A stretch of 64,000 nt of DNA, taken from positions 1,922,001 through 1,986,000 of the forward strand of contig CM062386.1 of the NCBI GenBank assembly GCA_031310005.1, read 5' to 3'. How positions within the stretch are numbered: position 1 is the first letter of the stretch; each line of letters begins with the position of its first letter. Position numbers and translations under genes: made by a program. The notes under the pieces are model-generated. The model was not told where the DNA came from. It was given only the letters and a program-made list of their open reading frames with translations, and ran no database searches. The DNA is from Dactylellina haptotyla. Lineage: Eukaryota; Ascomycota; Orbiliomycetes; Orbiliales; Orbiliaceae. This document shows, piece after piece, positions 35,273 to 46,768 of the stretch.

Positions 35273-36860
35273 ATGAGCCTCCTATACGGCATTTTCTTTG
35301 CTCTTCGCCAGCTCTTGACGTCAGAGGGCTTTCCGCCTAAGCCTCAGTTCGAAGAAAAGGATGTCCCTGATTTGTCTGGAAAGGTGTTCCCATTATTCCA
35401 AAAGAGAATACTTGCGTCCAAACTTGTCAATTGTGGATAATTATGACCGAAATTTTATCTTCAAATGGAGGAAGCTTCGTGTAACTAACCACAGAACTAT
35501 TTCATAGGTATACCTTATTACTGGTGGTGCTGGTGGTATCGGATTTGAACTCGTCAAGGTGACCAATCCTATCTACTCTATGTAACTTTCTGAAGCCATT
35601 GCGTCGCATTGCGCCCACTGAGGTGGTTCCAACTACTAACATAGAAATCTAACTTCCTTGGTGCTTGATTGATACTAGATCTTATACTCCAAGAACGCCA
35701 ATGTTTACCTTGCTGGTAGATCTTCAGACAATGCCATAGCCGCAATAAATAAAATTAGGGAAGAATATTCAAAGTCAGATGGCGGACTTGACTTCCTCCA
35801 GCTCGATCTCTGTGATCTTACGAGTATCAAGCCAGCTGTGGACAAGTTCTTGCAAAAAGAAAGACGACTAGATGCTGTCGTTCATAATGCAGGCATCATG
35901 ATAACCCCTACACACTGGCGAACCGTCCAAGTATGTCAACGAGAATTTTTAACCCAATCTTTCTTTCTCGGACTATAGTGACACTTCGTAGGGCTGGGAT
36001 GTTCAGTTTGGAACCAATGTAATTGGGCCCTTCGTCCTCCAGCGCCATTTACAGAACATACTCGTCGAGACAGCAAAAATCGCACCAAAAAACTCAGTTA
36101 GGACTGTATTCTTATCCTCGATCTCCGCGCCTCTTGCCCCACCTGGTGGAATCGATTATAAAAATCTAGAAAGCAAGGGTGTTTCAGCATTCTCTGCCAT
36201 ACAATTCTTCGACTCAGGATTAAAGTATGCGCATAGTAAATGTGCAAACACGGTTATGGCAATGGGATTCGCCCAGAAGTTCAAAGATACTGGGGTAATC
36301 GCAGTAGTAAGTATACCTTGGAAGCTCGGCTAAAATTTTGCTGTATATTTGGAATCTTCGTGTCCATGTTCTCGAAGCTCCTGCAATTTGCCAAAGAACA
36401 CATCGTTATAACGTTAGCTGACCCGCCCCTTGAAATATTCCAGTCCGCCAACCCTGGTAACCTCAACACGGATCTGCTAAGACACAGTCTCATCGCATGG
36501 GTATTCTTCGTAAGTAGCCATAACTATTGCGGGTCTTCGCGGGATCGGAAATATTAATTTTCTCCTCTTTTCTTTCTTTTCATTTCTGCTCTTTTCGGTT
36601 TGGCGCTCTCCAAAATTTTCTTACAGTAGCTTACGAAATGAGCTAAATCACAGCGTCCTTGGCTATATCCTGCACGATACGGTGCTATAACGGAACTCTA
36701 TGCAACACTTTCACCCGAGATCGATGACACGAGTAATGGAGCTCTGATTATTCCATGGGGCAGAACTGGGCCAATTCGCCAAGATATCCTCGATAGCTGT
36801 CATAAAGGAGGTGCTGTCAAGTTTTGGGACTGGCTTGATGAAAATACGCAAGGATTTTGA
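35273..36860 (+). CDS. Short-chain dehydrogenase/reductase
   Basis: Six exons, 35273-35383, 35508-35558, 35679-35930, 35992-36306, 36444-36509 and 36654-36860; every junction is phase 0; product 333 aa. The NAD(P)-binding Rossmann motif is TGGAGGIG, followed by LAGRSS after the second strand (an Arg there favours NADPH). The structural HNAG motif, the catalytic Ser in FLSSISA and the YAHSK active site (Tyr-x3-Lys) are all present. The segment SANPGNLNTDLLRH matches the retinol-dehydrogenase/WW-oxidoreductase-like subgroup. The substrate is unknown. All-phase-0 introns mean that exon skipping would keep the frame; the exon at 36444-36509 is just 22 codons. The gene lies between the laccase and tyrosinase genes but has no evident link with them. 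Confidence 0.9.
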
Positions 36861-37792
36861 GCATGATTATTGCCTTTGAATGCGCTGTCTGGGGAGCTGG
36901 AACCCTGCATAATCCGAAATTTGGGGTAAGAATTCTGCACAAAGCGAAGCATCCGTGCATGCAAAATTTTTTAACTGGCATCCCCTGTTGAAACTTTTAC
37001 CTTTGCTCTGCCATCAGAAAAATAATATTAATATCAGAGCTCTTTAAGCTCTTTTGCTAGACAAAGATAGTGATCTACACTGCGAATAAGTCTTATAGCC
37101 ACGTGAAATGCTCTACAAGTGCCGGTCTATATACCGACCGAGAAACATATCGTATTCTTTCAATGGACAAAATTCTCCGTGGTTTGGGGCACCCACTGGT
37201 ACACATTCGAGTAGGTAACAGAGAAATACCTCCCCAGGGCATCGACTTTTTCCAATGTTCTATTTTACCAGACGGCTCAAACTACTCGCGCAGTTTATGA
37301 AAATAAGCGAAAAGGAAACTTTTTCGAGCCTTTATCATGAAAATATCCGTTTCAAAGGTTCCGCTATTGGGTATCTCTGGCTTCCACAATTTTCCGCCTA
37401 TACAGTCCCACTTCGTACTCGTTTAATCGGCAGCTTCGGGTAGCAAGCCCGCCAAAAGCTTACTTGGCTCGCGAGTTTCAACTACTTGGCTTCGTCACCA
37501 ACACTTTTTTTTTACCGTGGCGGTAATGCGTATTTACGGCTAAATGAATATTCAAGAAACAATTTACCGAGGAAAGATAAGGATTGGAGGCTTAAGTTCA
37601 ATAGCTGGGGGAACAAGAAAATATCCAGATATTTATCAAAAAGCGATAATTAAATCCAATTTCTAAAGGTAAATGATAGCCGGGCGAGGGCAGAATATAT
37701 ACATTCAAACATTAGCTAGTTTTCAGAGAGGCATGGGGCCGTCTCATAGTCTGTAGTTCCAAGTCCGATAGATTCCGAAGAATCTATTCCAT
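36861..37792. other. Convergent intergenic region
   Basis: Lies between the ends of the dehydrogenase and the cysteine-rich gene. No recognised coding sequence. Confidence 0.5.
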
Positions 37793-38943
37793 CTAGGCGA
37801 CGCAGGCGTACTTGGGATCTAGGGCGAGAGTAACGTTAGTCAAAAATCCCTCTTATGCGCCTTAAGTTCTTTGGTGGTGTGGAAAACATACCGCAGTATT
37901 GTGGGCAGACACAGCCAGCCTTCTTGCCGCAATTAAGAGTGCAGTCATTGTAGCAACCACATGGAGGAGTAGTGGTAGGGATAGGAATGAGACTGTAAGG
38001 CACGATGGTTGCGGTGACTTTTTTGCTAGTAGTCAACGTTGGGCAGGCGTATTTGAGATCTTTATTGTGTAACCACAAGTCAGTCTGAATTCGCGAGGTA
38101 GAATATACTGAAACACCACTAAATTGAAGGTGAGACGAACCGCAGTTCTTTGGGCAAGCGCATGGTGGGGCCGTGCAGTTGACAATGCAGTCATTCAGGC
38201 ATCCACATGTGAAAGTTGGCTTTACACTTGTGGTTGTTTTGGTTGGCTTTGTTGTTGTTACTGGGCAGGCATATTTCGCATCTTTTGTGATACAGAAAGT
38301 ATCAAGGGTCATTAGCTTGACAGCCCAGAATAGTAAATTATTTTAAATAGAGATATAAGGAGGTATACATACCGCAGTAAAGTGGGCAGATACAGCTCTC
38401 TCCTGGTGGGCAGTTCACGAAGCAATCATTTGTGCATCCACAGGTGAAAGTTGGCTTGACTGAGGTGGTTGTCTTGGATGGGGTTGTGGTTGGGCAGGCG
38501 TATTTAGGGTCTGTTGGAAACAAAATAGTTAGTTTCAACAACTTCCTAAATATAGGCGAAACTGCCAAAATAAAAAGTTATATCTACCGCAGTAGTCGGC
38601 GCATTTGCAAAGTCTCAGGTCCGGGCAGCCGACGATACAATCATTAAGACAACCGCAAGTCGCTGTAGGCTTGATCGGGGTGAGGGTGGTACTGGAGACA
38701 GGGCATTCGTAGGCGGGGTCTATGGAAGGTTCCCATGAGATATTGCAGGACCGCAATAATTATATTGAACTTACCGCAGTATTGTGGGCAGATACAGTCA
38801 GGCTTGCCGGCGCAGGCAATGATGCAGGCGTTAGTGCAACCGCATTTAAAGGTAGGAGAAGCAGTGATCTGTGGCTCTGGGATAGCGACAGCGCTGACGA
38901 GAGCTACTGAGGCGAATGCAATGATAAGGTGTTTGAGCTGCAT
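37793..38943 (-). CDS. Modular cysteine-rich secreted protein, one repeat per exon
   Basis: Six exons on the minus strand: 38943-38775, 38719-38588, 38510-38373, 38281-38141, 38059-37892 and 37818-37793. All five introns (55-91 bp) are phase 1 and fall after the first base of the same Gly/Asp-type codon; product 257 aa. A cysteine-free signal peptide (MQLKHLIIAFASVALVSAVA) is followed by five cysteine modules. Each has the pattern C-x-C-x3-C-x3-C-x4/5-C-x-C-x3-C-x6-C. The last Cys of each module comes from the next exon (DPKYAC-like start), so exon 1 has 7 Cys, exons 2-5 have 8 each and exon 6 has 1, making 40. Between modules are Pro/Thr/Lys linkers that may be O-glycosylated. No known family recognised. 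Likely a disulfide-rich wall, adhesion or effector-like protein. Confidence 0.85.
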
Positions 38944-41900
38944 ATTGTCAAAATTTGTGCGCGAATTGTGTAGATATAGGCGACTCGAGAAAGATGTAAT
39001 GACTATAACTGTCTCCCAATTGATATTCTTACTACGTGCGAATGCTGAATTAGATGGATGAGAAGATGCTCTGGGTATGGGACACACATCCGATTAAATA
39101 GACAACGGCTTCAAGATCTGGAACCGCAAGCCACTCTATTAACCCGCCGCCCGATCCATGATATGACATATCCCGTCGGTTGCCAAGGTTCAAAGTCCCT
39201 TGCAATAATTTTGAAAAATAGCTCCTTCGAGTTCGGCAGCCAACTTTAACCAAGAGGTTACATGCGTCGCTAGGCTATGGTTCTTGTCCTACGTCTGCAG
39301 GTGTTGGGCTTCCAAGGGATTCAGAGGTTCGGCAGCTGACCCCTGGCGAAGGTGGCCCAAGAGGTTCCTGCGGCTCAATGTTAAATTTGATAGTGGAGTG
39401 GTTCCTGTCAGCTATACAAGGTGGACCTTGATTAAATGCGCATATGCAATTGTGTAGTAGACGAAATTTGCGGGGAATCCGAATATGATAGCTTCAGCGA
39501 CTGTGCCATAGGGCTGGTTTCGCCTAGGCTTACTCATTCCCCACTACCCATATATGTGCCACCTGAGGCATTTTCTTAGGCCGAGGTGAACCTCCAAACT
39601 GGCTTATCAGGTTGAATTTGTAGGTACAAACTGCTGAGGTACCTATAATAATTACAAGGCTCATATAACAAAGGTGCGTGTCTGACCCTCGCATGCAGCT
39701 GAAATTTCGAGGAATTGTTGTGGTGTGAAGGGACAGGCCTGCGGTCCGGCCTAAGCGTTCAGAAAAATGATTTAGCCAAGCGGATAATCAGCAACCAGGC
39801 CACGGTCCGGGAGTTCCTGCATCGGAAAGAATAATTTTCAGTACCGAAATTTAAAGTCAGGTTCTGGAAAGATTTTCTTACTAGTAGACGTAAGCTGACG
39901 AATTAATCGAAAAATTCCAGTCCAATTAACTATACTTGTCGCCAGGAGCTGCCATAGGTGGAATTGTCTGGTATTAGGGTTGGCACTGGCACTGCCGCAA
40001 CTCGTCCAACGCTAAATTTTACGCTTGCAACATCAGGTCCTCGGGTTTCGGTTTCAACAGCTACCGACACGATAAAAATTTATTCCCGATCACTATTGCA
40101 CTAGGAAATGTATTTTTTAGACATTAATCTGGTGCTCAATTCGGTACGATTCAAGACGATCGACCTTCTCAGCCTTTGACGATCGTTCGGGGTGTTAGGA
40201 GCAAAATTAATTCTCCGCATGGAATGTGAAGCGGATGATACCAAATCCATGATCCAGCTTTCCCGGAAATTTGCTATTGGATATCTTCAGTACCGAAAGT
40301 GCGGCCATATCTCCTGAGAGCCTCGGGCCTCATCATGCAGGATTTTAGGCATCTGATGCATGCGTCGGTGTGCCGGCGTGAGATCGATATCGCGTCAGCT
40401 AGCTTAAGAGCCTCGATCCAGGAACGTCACCTATTGGCCGGATAAGAAAACATATTAGAGCGAATGAGACACCAGAGACGGGATTTATGAGCCTTAACTA
40501 ACTTTGCCATTATTTCCCGCCGCCCTTCTACTGCTAGACTGTGGCGTGCCCGCTTATGTTAGAGTTCAAGAGCCACCCAGCTAGTAAGTGGCTCGAGACC
40601 CACTCTGTTACACAAGACAAGCGAACAGATATTACCACACCTACACCTATCACATCGAAGATTCAACCTGTCATGTGTTCCGATTCTGATGGAAACAGCA
40701 ATTTTTCCTCCCAAATGATTTATCTTTTTGGTCGTGTTGGAAATATCATCCATGGCTCACCGTTCTTGTGTTGCCTTCTGTAAGTCAGTGGCACAGATTA
40801 CGTAGGCAGAGATTCGCTGGGTCCAAAAATTCTGGGGAGCTAAAATTAGGCTGGGACGCCTCGGACTCCAGCTAGGCAGAATTACTTCGCGACGGAAATG
40901 AAGCTTTCCGTTTCACAGAGACTGTTGAAAGACGCCCATTTCGCATGTTGGCTCGAGCAACCGGTTGTGAAGCAGAAAAGTCTGATAACCAGAAGCATCA
41001 GCCCTACTGAGTCTATGACACCGCCTTAAACCAGCGCGATCGAATCAAGGGGAACCAATCCACCGGTCCGATCTCATATAACCCCTTTTTTGAGGGAAAG
41101 GTCCTCAGACTCCATAGCAGTAAAGACAACGCATAGCTGAGTAGAATTCACTCCATGAGAAAGAACGGACTAGTATTCTGATTCTGATTCTCCCAAGCAC
41201 AGCACGATCGCACGTGTAATTTCGTTAAGTTCTTCCAGCGAATCTTCCTTGATGAGATCTCGAAAGAAATGTATGCCTCATCGATAGAGATATAGGGACC
41301 ACCCCTGTGCCTAGGGACAATCTTGAAACGTTGGCTGCTCCCATCATACTCAGTTGTTGGCAAACACTCGCAATTGCACTGCCTAAAATAGCTAGGAGAT
41401 ATCGCAACTATCTCGACACGAGGTCGAAATTCAAGCTTTGCTGTACGACTTTTCTTTTGATACAGCTTCGTTTAGTCTTTCCCAATCATATTATTTTGGT
41501 GGACTGTTTGCGAATTAACTTGCAAGGGCATCTTCCAGAAAGTTGCGTAAGGAAGCTGTGAGGATGGTCCGATCCAGAGGGAGAACCAATTTTTTTCGCT
41601 GATCTGCCGAGGGGGATAATATATTATGACTGCTCAAAAATAATCTACTCCTGCAAGACCTTCGACACGATGCCGGTGGCGGTTCTTGAAAACGAGTTTT
41701 CGCTAGATATTCCTTGGAATGGATATAGTAGGTGCATCTTATGCATGTCTCGAGCGTTATCTCAGCCGCTTTGGCCCGCAATACCATATCTTTCGCCTTC
41801 GGAAAACGGTCGAGACGCGTACGCGGCAGGCTTTCCAGCGAATAGAAGCGAGAAAAAACAACGTCGCTACCTCGACAAGGCACAAAAGCTCGGAAAGTGC

Positions 41901-42441
41901 AGAAACGCACGGGCTTCACTAAGAACCAGGGTCTGCGATATTTGGCGATGCCAGCTATGAGTTGTGCACAAAATGCTGCAGCGCTGCCAATTCTTGTGAG
42001 CGCGCCGCGGGCGGTTCTTTGCTTGGAATTGAATCGCCACTTCCAGAACGCTTTAATGTATGTCCGCTGCATTTCCTCTCTCTTGCGCAGACGTCCGCGA
42101 GCCGATTTGTCTCCTCCTCCAGCATATGCAACGTTATACAAGGTTTTTGATTCGACACATGCTCCACATCCTTGGATAAGCATCCTTGATCCATGAGCCC
42201 TTGTTCTGACTCGTCTCGTCGGTTAGGGTTACGGAATTTCCACCTCGCCGGCTGGTATGCTTCCAGCGGAAATCCGGCATTGCATTAGGGTTCGGAATAA
42301 CCTATAAATTGGGCGCCAAATCGGGGTTCTGTTTTACCCTGCACCCTTCCGTCAGACGCTTACCGCAGCCTCCCATTTCTCGTCTCCGACTCGCTGAAGC
42401 TGAGGTTCGCTCATCCAGAATCTTGAAAGAAAGAAAGCAAG
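38944..42441. other. Gene-poor stretch of 3.5 kb
   Basis: No convincing gene. The left end is the promoter of the minus-strand cysteine-rich gene, the right end that of the tyrosinase. A 222-codon minus-strand frame at 41515-42183 has no domain and overlaps several other open frames (see rejected). Confidence 0.45.
42303..42309 (+). promoter_or_regulatory. TATA-like box upstream of tyrosinase
   Basis: TATAAAT lies 133 bases before the predicted ATG at 42442. Confidence 0.45.
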
Positions 42442-43710
42442 ATGGCAATCATATCCAAGTTGACGGGGATCCTCGTTCTACTTAACCTCATCCTACCTCT
42501 GGCTTCCTTAGTAGGAGGCTCCCCGACCTATTCGCCTTGGTGCTCGCCAAAATGCAAGCGACCACTTATTCGGAAGGATTGGTAAGTAGCGGCCCCTCGC
42601 AGTAAATATCGTGGCATCAGACTAACCTTATCAATTCTCTGGTGTTAGGCGAGCGCTTTCTAAGTATGAGAAAAGCTCGTACATTAAGGCAGTTCAATGT
42701 ATGGGAAATAAGGCAAAGGCAAAGTCGATATCCGGAATCCCGGGCCTCAAGACTCGATATGATGACTTCCAAGGCATACACTCGGTGCAAACTCCTTTCA
42801 TCCACTGGGTCGTAAGTTCCACCATGCCATTAGGGAGAATTTAGATTTCAATTGATGCTGACGGTGTTTTCACAACAGGGGCATTTTATACTTTGGCACC
42901 GATATTACATCGCCACCTATGAGAAGATGCTACGGGAGGTGTGCGGTTACGATGGCGCTCAACCATACTGGGATTGGACAGTTGATAACAAAAGTGGTAA
43001 ATCAATGGACAAATGGCCAATTTTTGACAACAATACTGGTTTCGGAGGAAATGGGCCCTACGTAGATGCTCCAAATCCATTCGGCATCCCAGAAAGAAGC
43101 GGCGGTGGTTGCGTGCCCAAAGGACCTTTTACTTTACCAAATTGGAGTGTCAACCTAGGACCAGGTGATAGCCTGGCCTATAACCCTAGATGTCTTACCA
43201 GAGACTTCTCAGCTCCAATGATGAAATGGGCCACGTCCGATCTATACGCCTGGGTGATGGATGTTAATAAATATGAAGATTTCGCCTACAGACTAGAGAG
43301 ACAGCCGGATTTTACCATTCCGAACGTTCATGGCGCTGGCCACTTTGGTGTTGGTGGCGCCGCGGGTGCCTTGGGCGACGTTTATGCTAGTCCTGGAGGT
43401 AACAAGAGCTCATTTGGGGTGCCCTCGTGTAACAAGACAAACGCTGACAGTTTCTTGACGCACACTAGATCCGATTTTCTACCTCCACCATAGTACTTTG
43501 GACAAAATGCTCTGGACGTGGCAAAAGAGGAAACTTCCCCAGCGACTCTATGATGTTGGCGGTCCAGTTGTCCCCTTTGACTACCAGAATCTCCAAGGGC
43601 CAAACATTACGCTCAGTTTCCAAATTGGGCTTGGAAAGCTAGCGCCAAATGTTACTTTGGGGGAGATTATGAACCTTCAAGGTGACATCCTTTGCTACGA
43701 CTATGTCTAA
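42442..43710 (+). CDS. Secreted tyrosinase (type-3 copper monooxygenase)
   Basis: Four exons, 42442-42581, 42649-42811, 42879-43398 and 43469-43710; phases 2, 0, 1; product 354 aa, in the range of the short secreted fungal tyrosinases. A signal peptide (LTGILVLLNLILPLASLVGG) is followed by a Cys-containing start (WCSPKC). The copper-A site is GIHSVQTPFIHWVGHF then LWHRYY, joined across an intron. The copper-B site is NVHGAGHFGVGG and DPIFYLHHSTLDKMLWTWQ; here the intron splits the Asp codon, and without splicing the site is lost. The enzyme hydroxylates monophenols and oxidises diphenols, leading to quinones and melanin-like pigment. No long C-terminal shielding domain is present, unlike the classical intracellular fungal tyrosinases. 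Confidence 0.92.
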
Positions 43711-44131
43711 TGCGAAAGGTTGCGGTAACTTGTTCACTATAACTGTCGTCGAGCGGACTTTTAACATAAGCTTTATGCTCACAACCTATGTTCCAGACGG
43801 TGTGTGTTATTTTGAATGAAAAAGCGTTGCCTTTGAACCAGTCCCTTTCCTCAATTAATGCAAATGAGACAATGAATTCCGTGCTTGGAATGACAGCAAA
43901 AACACGCCAAAGAAAAAATGATTGCAATTATCCAAAAGGCAATCAAAAGAATGGTGATCACCAGCATGCGTACGTAATCTAAATTTTATTTGTTAGAAGC
44001 GGAAAACGATGAAAATGATACCCGTAATCGATTGCCTTTCTATTCTCGTGTCGAGCTTGCGACCTCAAAGCCTCTTTGCAGCTACCCGACCGTGTTGCGG
44101 ATTCGTTTCGAGCTTCGGCAGGGCTCTCAAT
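43711..44131. other. Intergenic spacer
   Basis: Sequence between tyrosinase and the second SAT4 gene, same strand. Presumed 3' untranslated region and promoter; no gene seen. Confidence 0.5.
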
Positions 44132-46119
44132 ATGGCGCCTATACCGACAGCTACCTTAGGCGGTGATCCAGCGAATAATAACGACTCCAGACATCCATTG
44201 TTTCTTTCGGTCACATTCGTTCTCCTCGGTTTAGCCACGGTGTTTGTGACATTGCGGTATGCCTTTTTCATGTTTGCGCAAACTCGCAGGTTTCAATTCT
44301 AGCTTTCAAGTTTAGGCTTCTAACCGGATTGAATGATTGTCTTTTGCAGGGCGTACTGTCGCTACTTTATCGTCAACAGGTTTGGCCTAGACGACTGGCT
44401 CATAGTCATCGGACTAGCTAGCGAATGGGCACTCGTTGTGCTGAATTATTTCCAGGTCCAATATGGGACGGGACGACACATCTCCACCGTCGTAGGTGCA
44501 AACGGACCCCAGGTCTGCCCTTGCTTGTTTTTAATATAACAAAAAGCAGAATAAAATACTGCTCACAGGAGCGCATCCAACAAAAAGCCCCAAGTGATCT
44601 ATTTATATATAACTCCAAGGCACAAATAATAATTTTTTACAAAAAAAAAAATCCTCTAGACAATTGACGAGTTAATACCGACCCTGCGCTACTGGTTCGC
44701 GTATCAGATAATCTACCCGTTAGTGTTGCTCTTCATCAAGCTATCCATTCTGAGCTTCTATCGCGGGATCTCGCCTCAAAGAAAATATCGGAATAGCGTG
44801 TACGGGGTCAGCGCGTTTGTTATCGTCTGGACTATCGCATTCGTTTTCGCATTTGTATGTTCTTTCAGCTATTTGCCTCACGGATCCTACATGATATCTA
44901 AGGCAAACTAATTAATTATAGATATTCGAGTGCCCAAACCCCTCCACGGCTTGGTCACTCACATTTCCTGAGGGATGCGTCAACCTTCCAGCGTTATATT
45001 ACAGCACAGCATCAATAAATATTGCTACGGACCTAGTCATCCTCCTCTTACCTATACCGGTCCTGCATCAACTCCAAATTGATAAGCGACGAAAGTGCAA
45101 GTATATCCATACCAGAATATATCTCACAAGATAGTAGGAAATTAACTAGTATATGCTCAGTCGCTTTAATAGCAATCTTCTCCGTCGGAACTATCGCGGT
45201 CGCGGGCTCGGTCGCTCGTCTCTGGTCACTCTGGAAGTACCAACATACTCTCGACGTCTCATACGATGCGATATTCATTCTTCTTTTCTCACACGTGGAA
45301 ATCAACCTCGCAATGATGTGTGCTTGCGCGCCAGCTTTGAAACCTCTGTTCAAGACATTTTCGACCCCGTTCAGTTCTAGAGCTGGCGACAGCAATATAA
45401 AATCTACAAGATTATCGTCTACTGGTGGGAAATCCGAAGCTGCGGCGGGCCACAGCCACTCTTCAAACGGTAGTAACGTGAGTTCATCCATCGCTAGAAA
45501 TAGAGCGATCTTTGAAAACACCAGCGAGACGCCAAAGCGGACTATAGGGAGCCTGGAAAGCCGGGTCGTTAAGGTCACCGGCGGGACTTCGTATTATACC
45601 CCTCCTCTGGAGTTTGACTCCGACCTGGATCATAATATCGACGGCGCCGCCAGTCCAATAGTACCACCAACCGTCGCAAAAATAAGTCGGCGGACTTCAG
45701 CGCCGGAATTCCAAGTCGGTGGCTACGGTGGTAGCATCAAGATACAGTCCACGCCGCACTTTAGAGCAAGCACTACCAGTTCCGCTCTCATGCACAGGAA
45801 CGGCAACAAGCCTAGTAAGCTGGCAGGAGAGTATACGGTAACATGCAGTTCGACTCACAGTCTTACTAAGAACAACTTTGGGCCGAACCAAGAGTATCTT
45901 AGCTTCTTCCAAAGACCGAGTATTTGGAGGCGGTCGAGCAGTATGAGTCGGCGGACGGGCCAAGCGCAGAACGCACGAAATTCTCCGGATAATCAGAGCG
46001 ATTTGGGGGTGAAGATTGAGCAGGAGGTTAGAGTCGATTATGAATTGATGACCGAAGAGGAGCAGGATAAATGGGAAAGAAAGCGGTCTGTATTGGATGC
46101 AGTGGATAATTTGTGGTGA
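44132..46119 (+). CDS. SAT4/rhodopsin-fold integral membrane protein with long cytosolic tail
   Basis: Five exons, 44132-44256, 44350-44512, 44660-44854, 44922-45100 and 45150-46119; phases 2, 0, 0, 2; product 543 aa. The start gives MAPIPTATLGG and a first helix (LFLSVTFVLLGLATVFVTL). Seven helices follow, with the family landmarks RFGLDDWLIVIG after helix 1 and a helix 3-4 loop containing Cys residues (FECPNPSTAW, EGCVNLPALYY). The NIATDLVILLLPIPVL helix and a last helix near FSHVEINLAMMCACAPAL are also typical. The final 230 residues are a soluble Ser/Thr-rich tail. It is the same family as the gene at the left edge of the window but is clearly divergent. The fourth intron is short (49 bp). 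Ligand and signalling role are unknown. Confidence 0.85.
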
Positions 46120-46768
46120 ATTCGTTGAGGAGACGGCCTTATAGTCAAACCGCGACAAGCTAGACTTCTTTACGCTCAAAGTTCTTCCTATTGGTTCTTT
46201 CCTTCTTTCCTTCACTCTTACGCATTATTTGGAGTTTGGGCTATTGGTGTTTTGATTGGATGGCACGGAGCATTCGTACAAGTAATGATAATTCCAAGCA
46301 TGATAATTAAATAATGATCTCCCTCTAAGAGCGATCCGTAAACACAGATCTAGAATCAACTTTGATAATTTAGAGCGGGCGCGAGTCAACTTGTCATGCT
46401 AGATTCCCTCGAAATCGCAATCTAATGTTTCTACTAGAGCTTCCATGTATTCTCCCCGCATCAAAGTTTCAATGACCTAAAGGGGCAGAACTATCTTCAT
46501 CTTTAACCCATACATTCTATATAATACAGCAGGGATACTAGATTTAACTGGATACTTCTTCTTATTCAATTTGCTAAGTATTTATATACATATTGTTTTC
46601 AACTTCGAGCTCCACACCGAAGGCGTCGACAACGCAGATGCACTACTTTCCCTTCAAAGTCTTAAACTCTAGGATTCTTACTCCCTAGATAACAATTAGG
46701 TGATCTCATAAGCCAATCTTCCCTAAACACGCACTGAATAAAGACACTATTTGCTAAAAAAAAAAAAC
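46120..46768. other. Intergenic spacer
   Basis: AT-rich spacer ending in a run of about twelve A immediately before the metallophosphoesterase ATG. No gene seen. Confidence 0.5.

Noticed and set aside
41515-42183. Open frame of 222 codons on the minus strand
   Set aside because: Arg/Ser/Cys-rich without a recognisable fold. It overlaps open frames in other phases and its length could arise by chance in this GC content.
31617-46119. A classical secondary-metabolite cluster
   Set aside because: No polyketide synthase, NRPS, terpene synthase, P450, pathway transcription factor or transporter is present among these genes.
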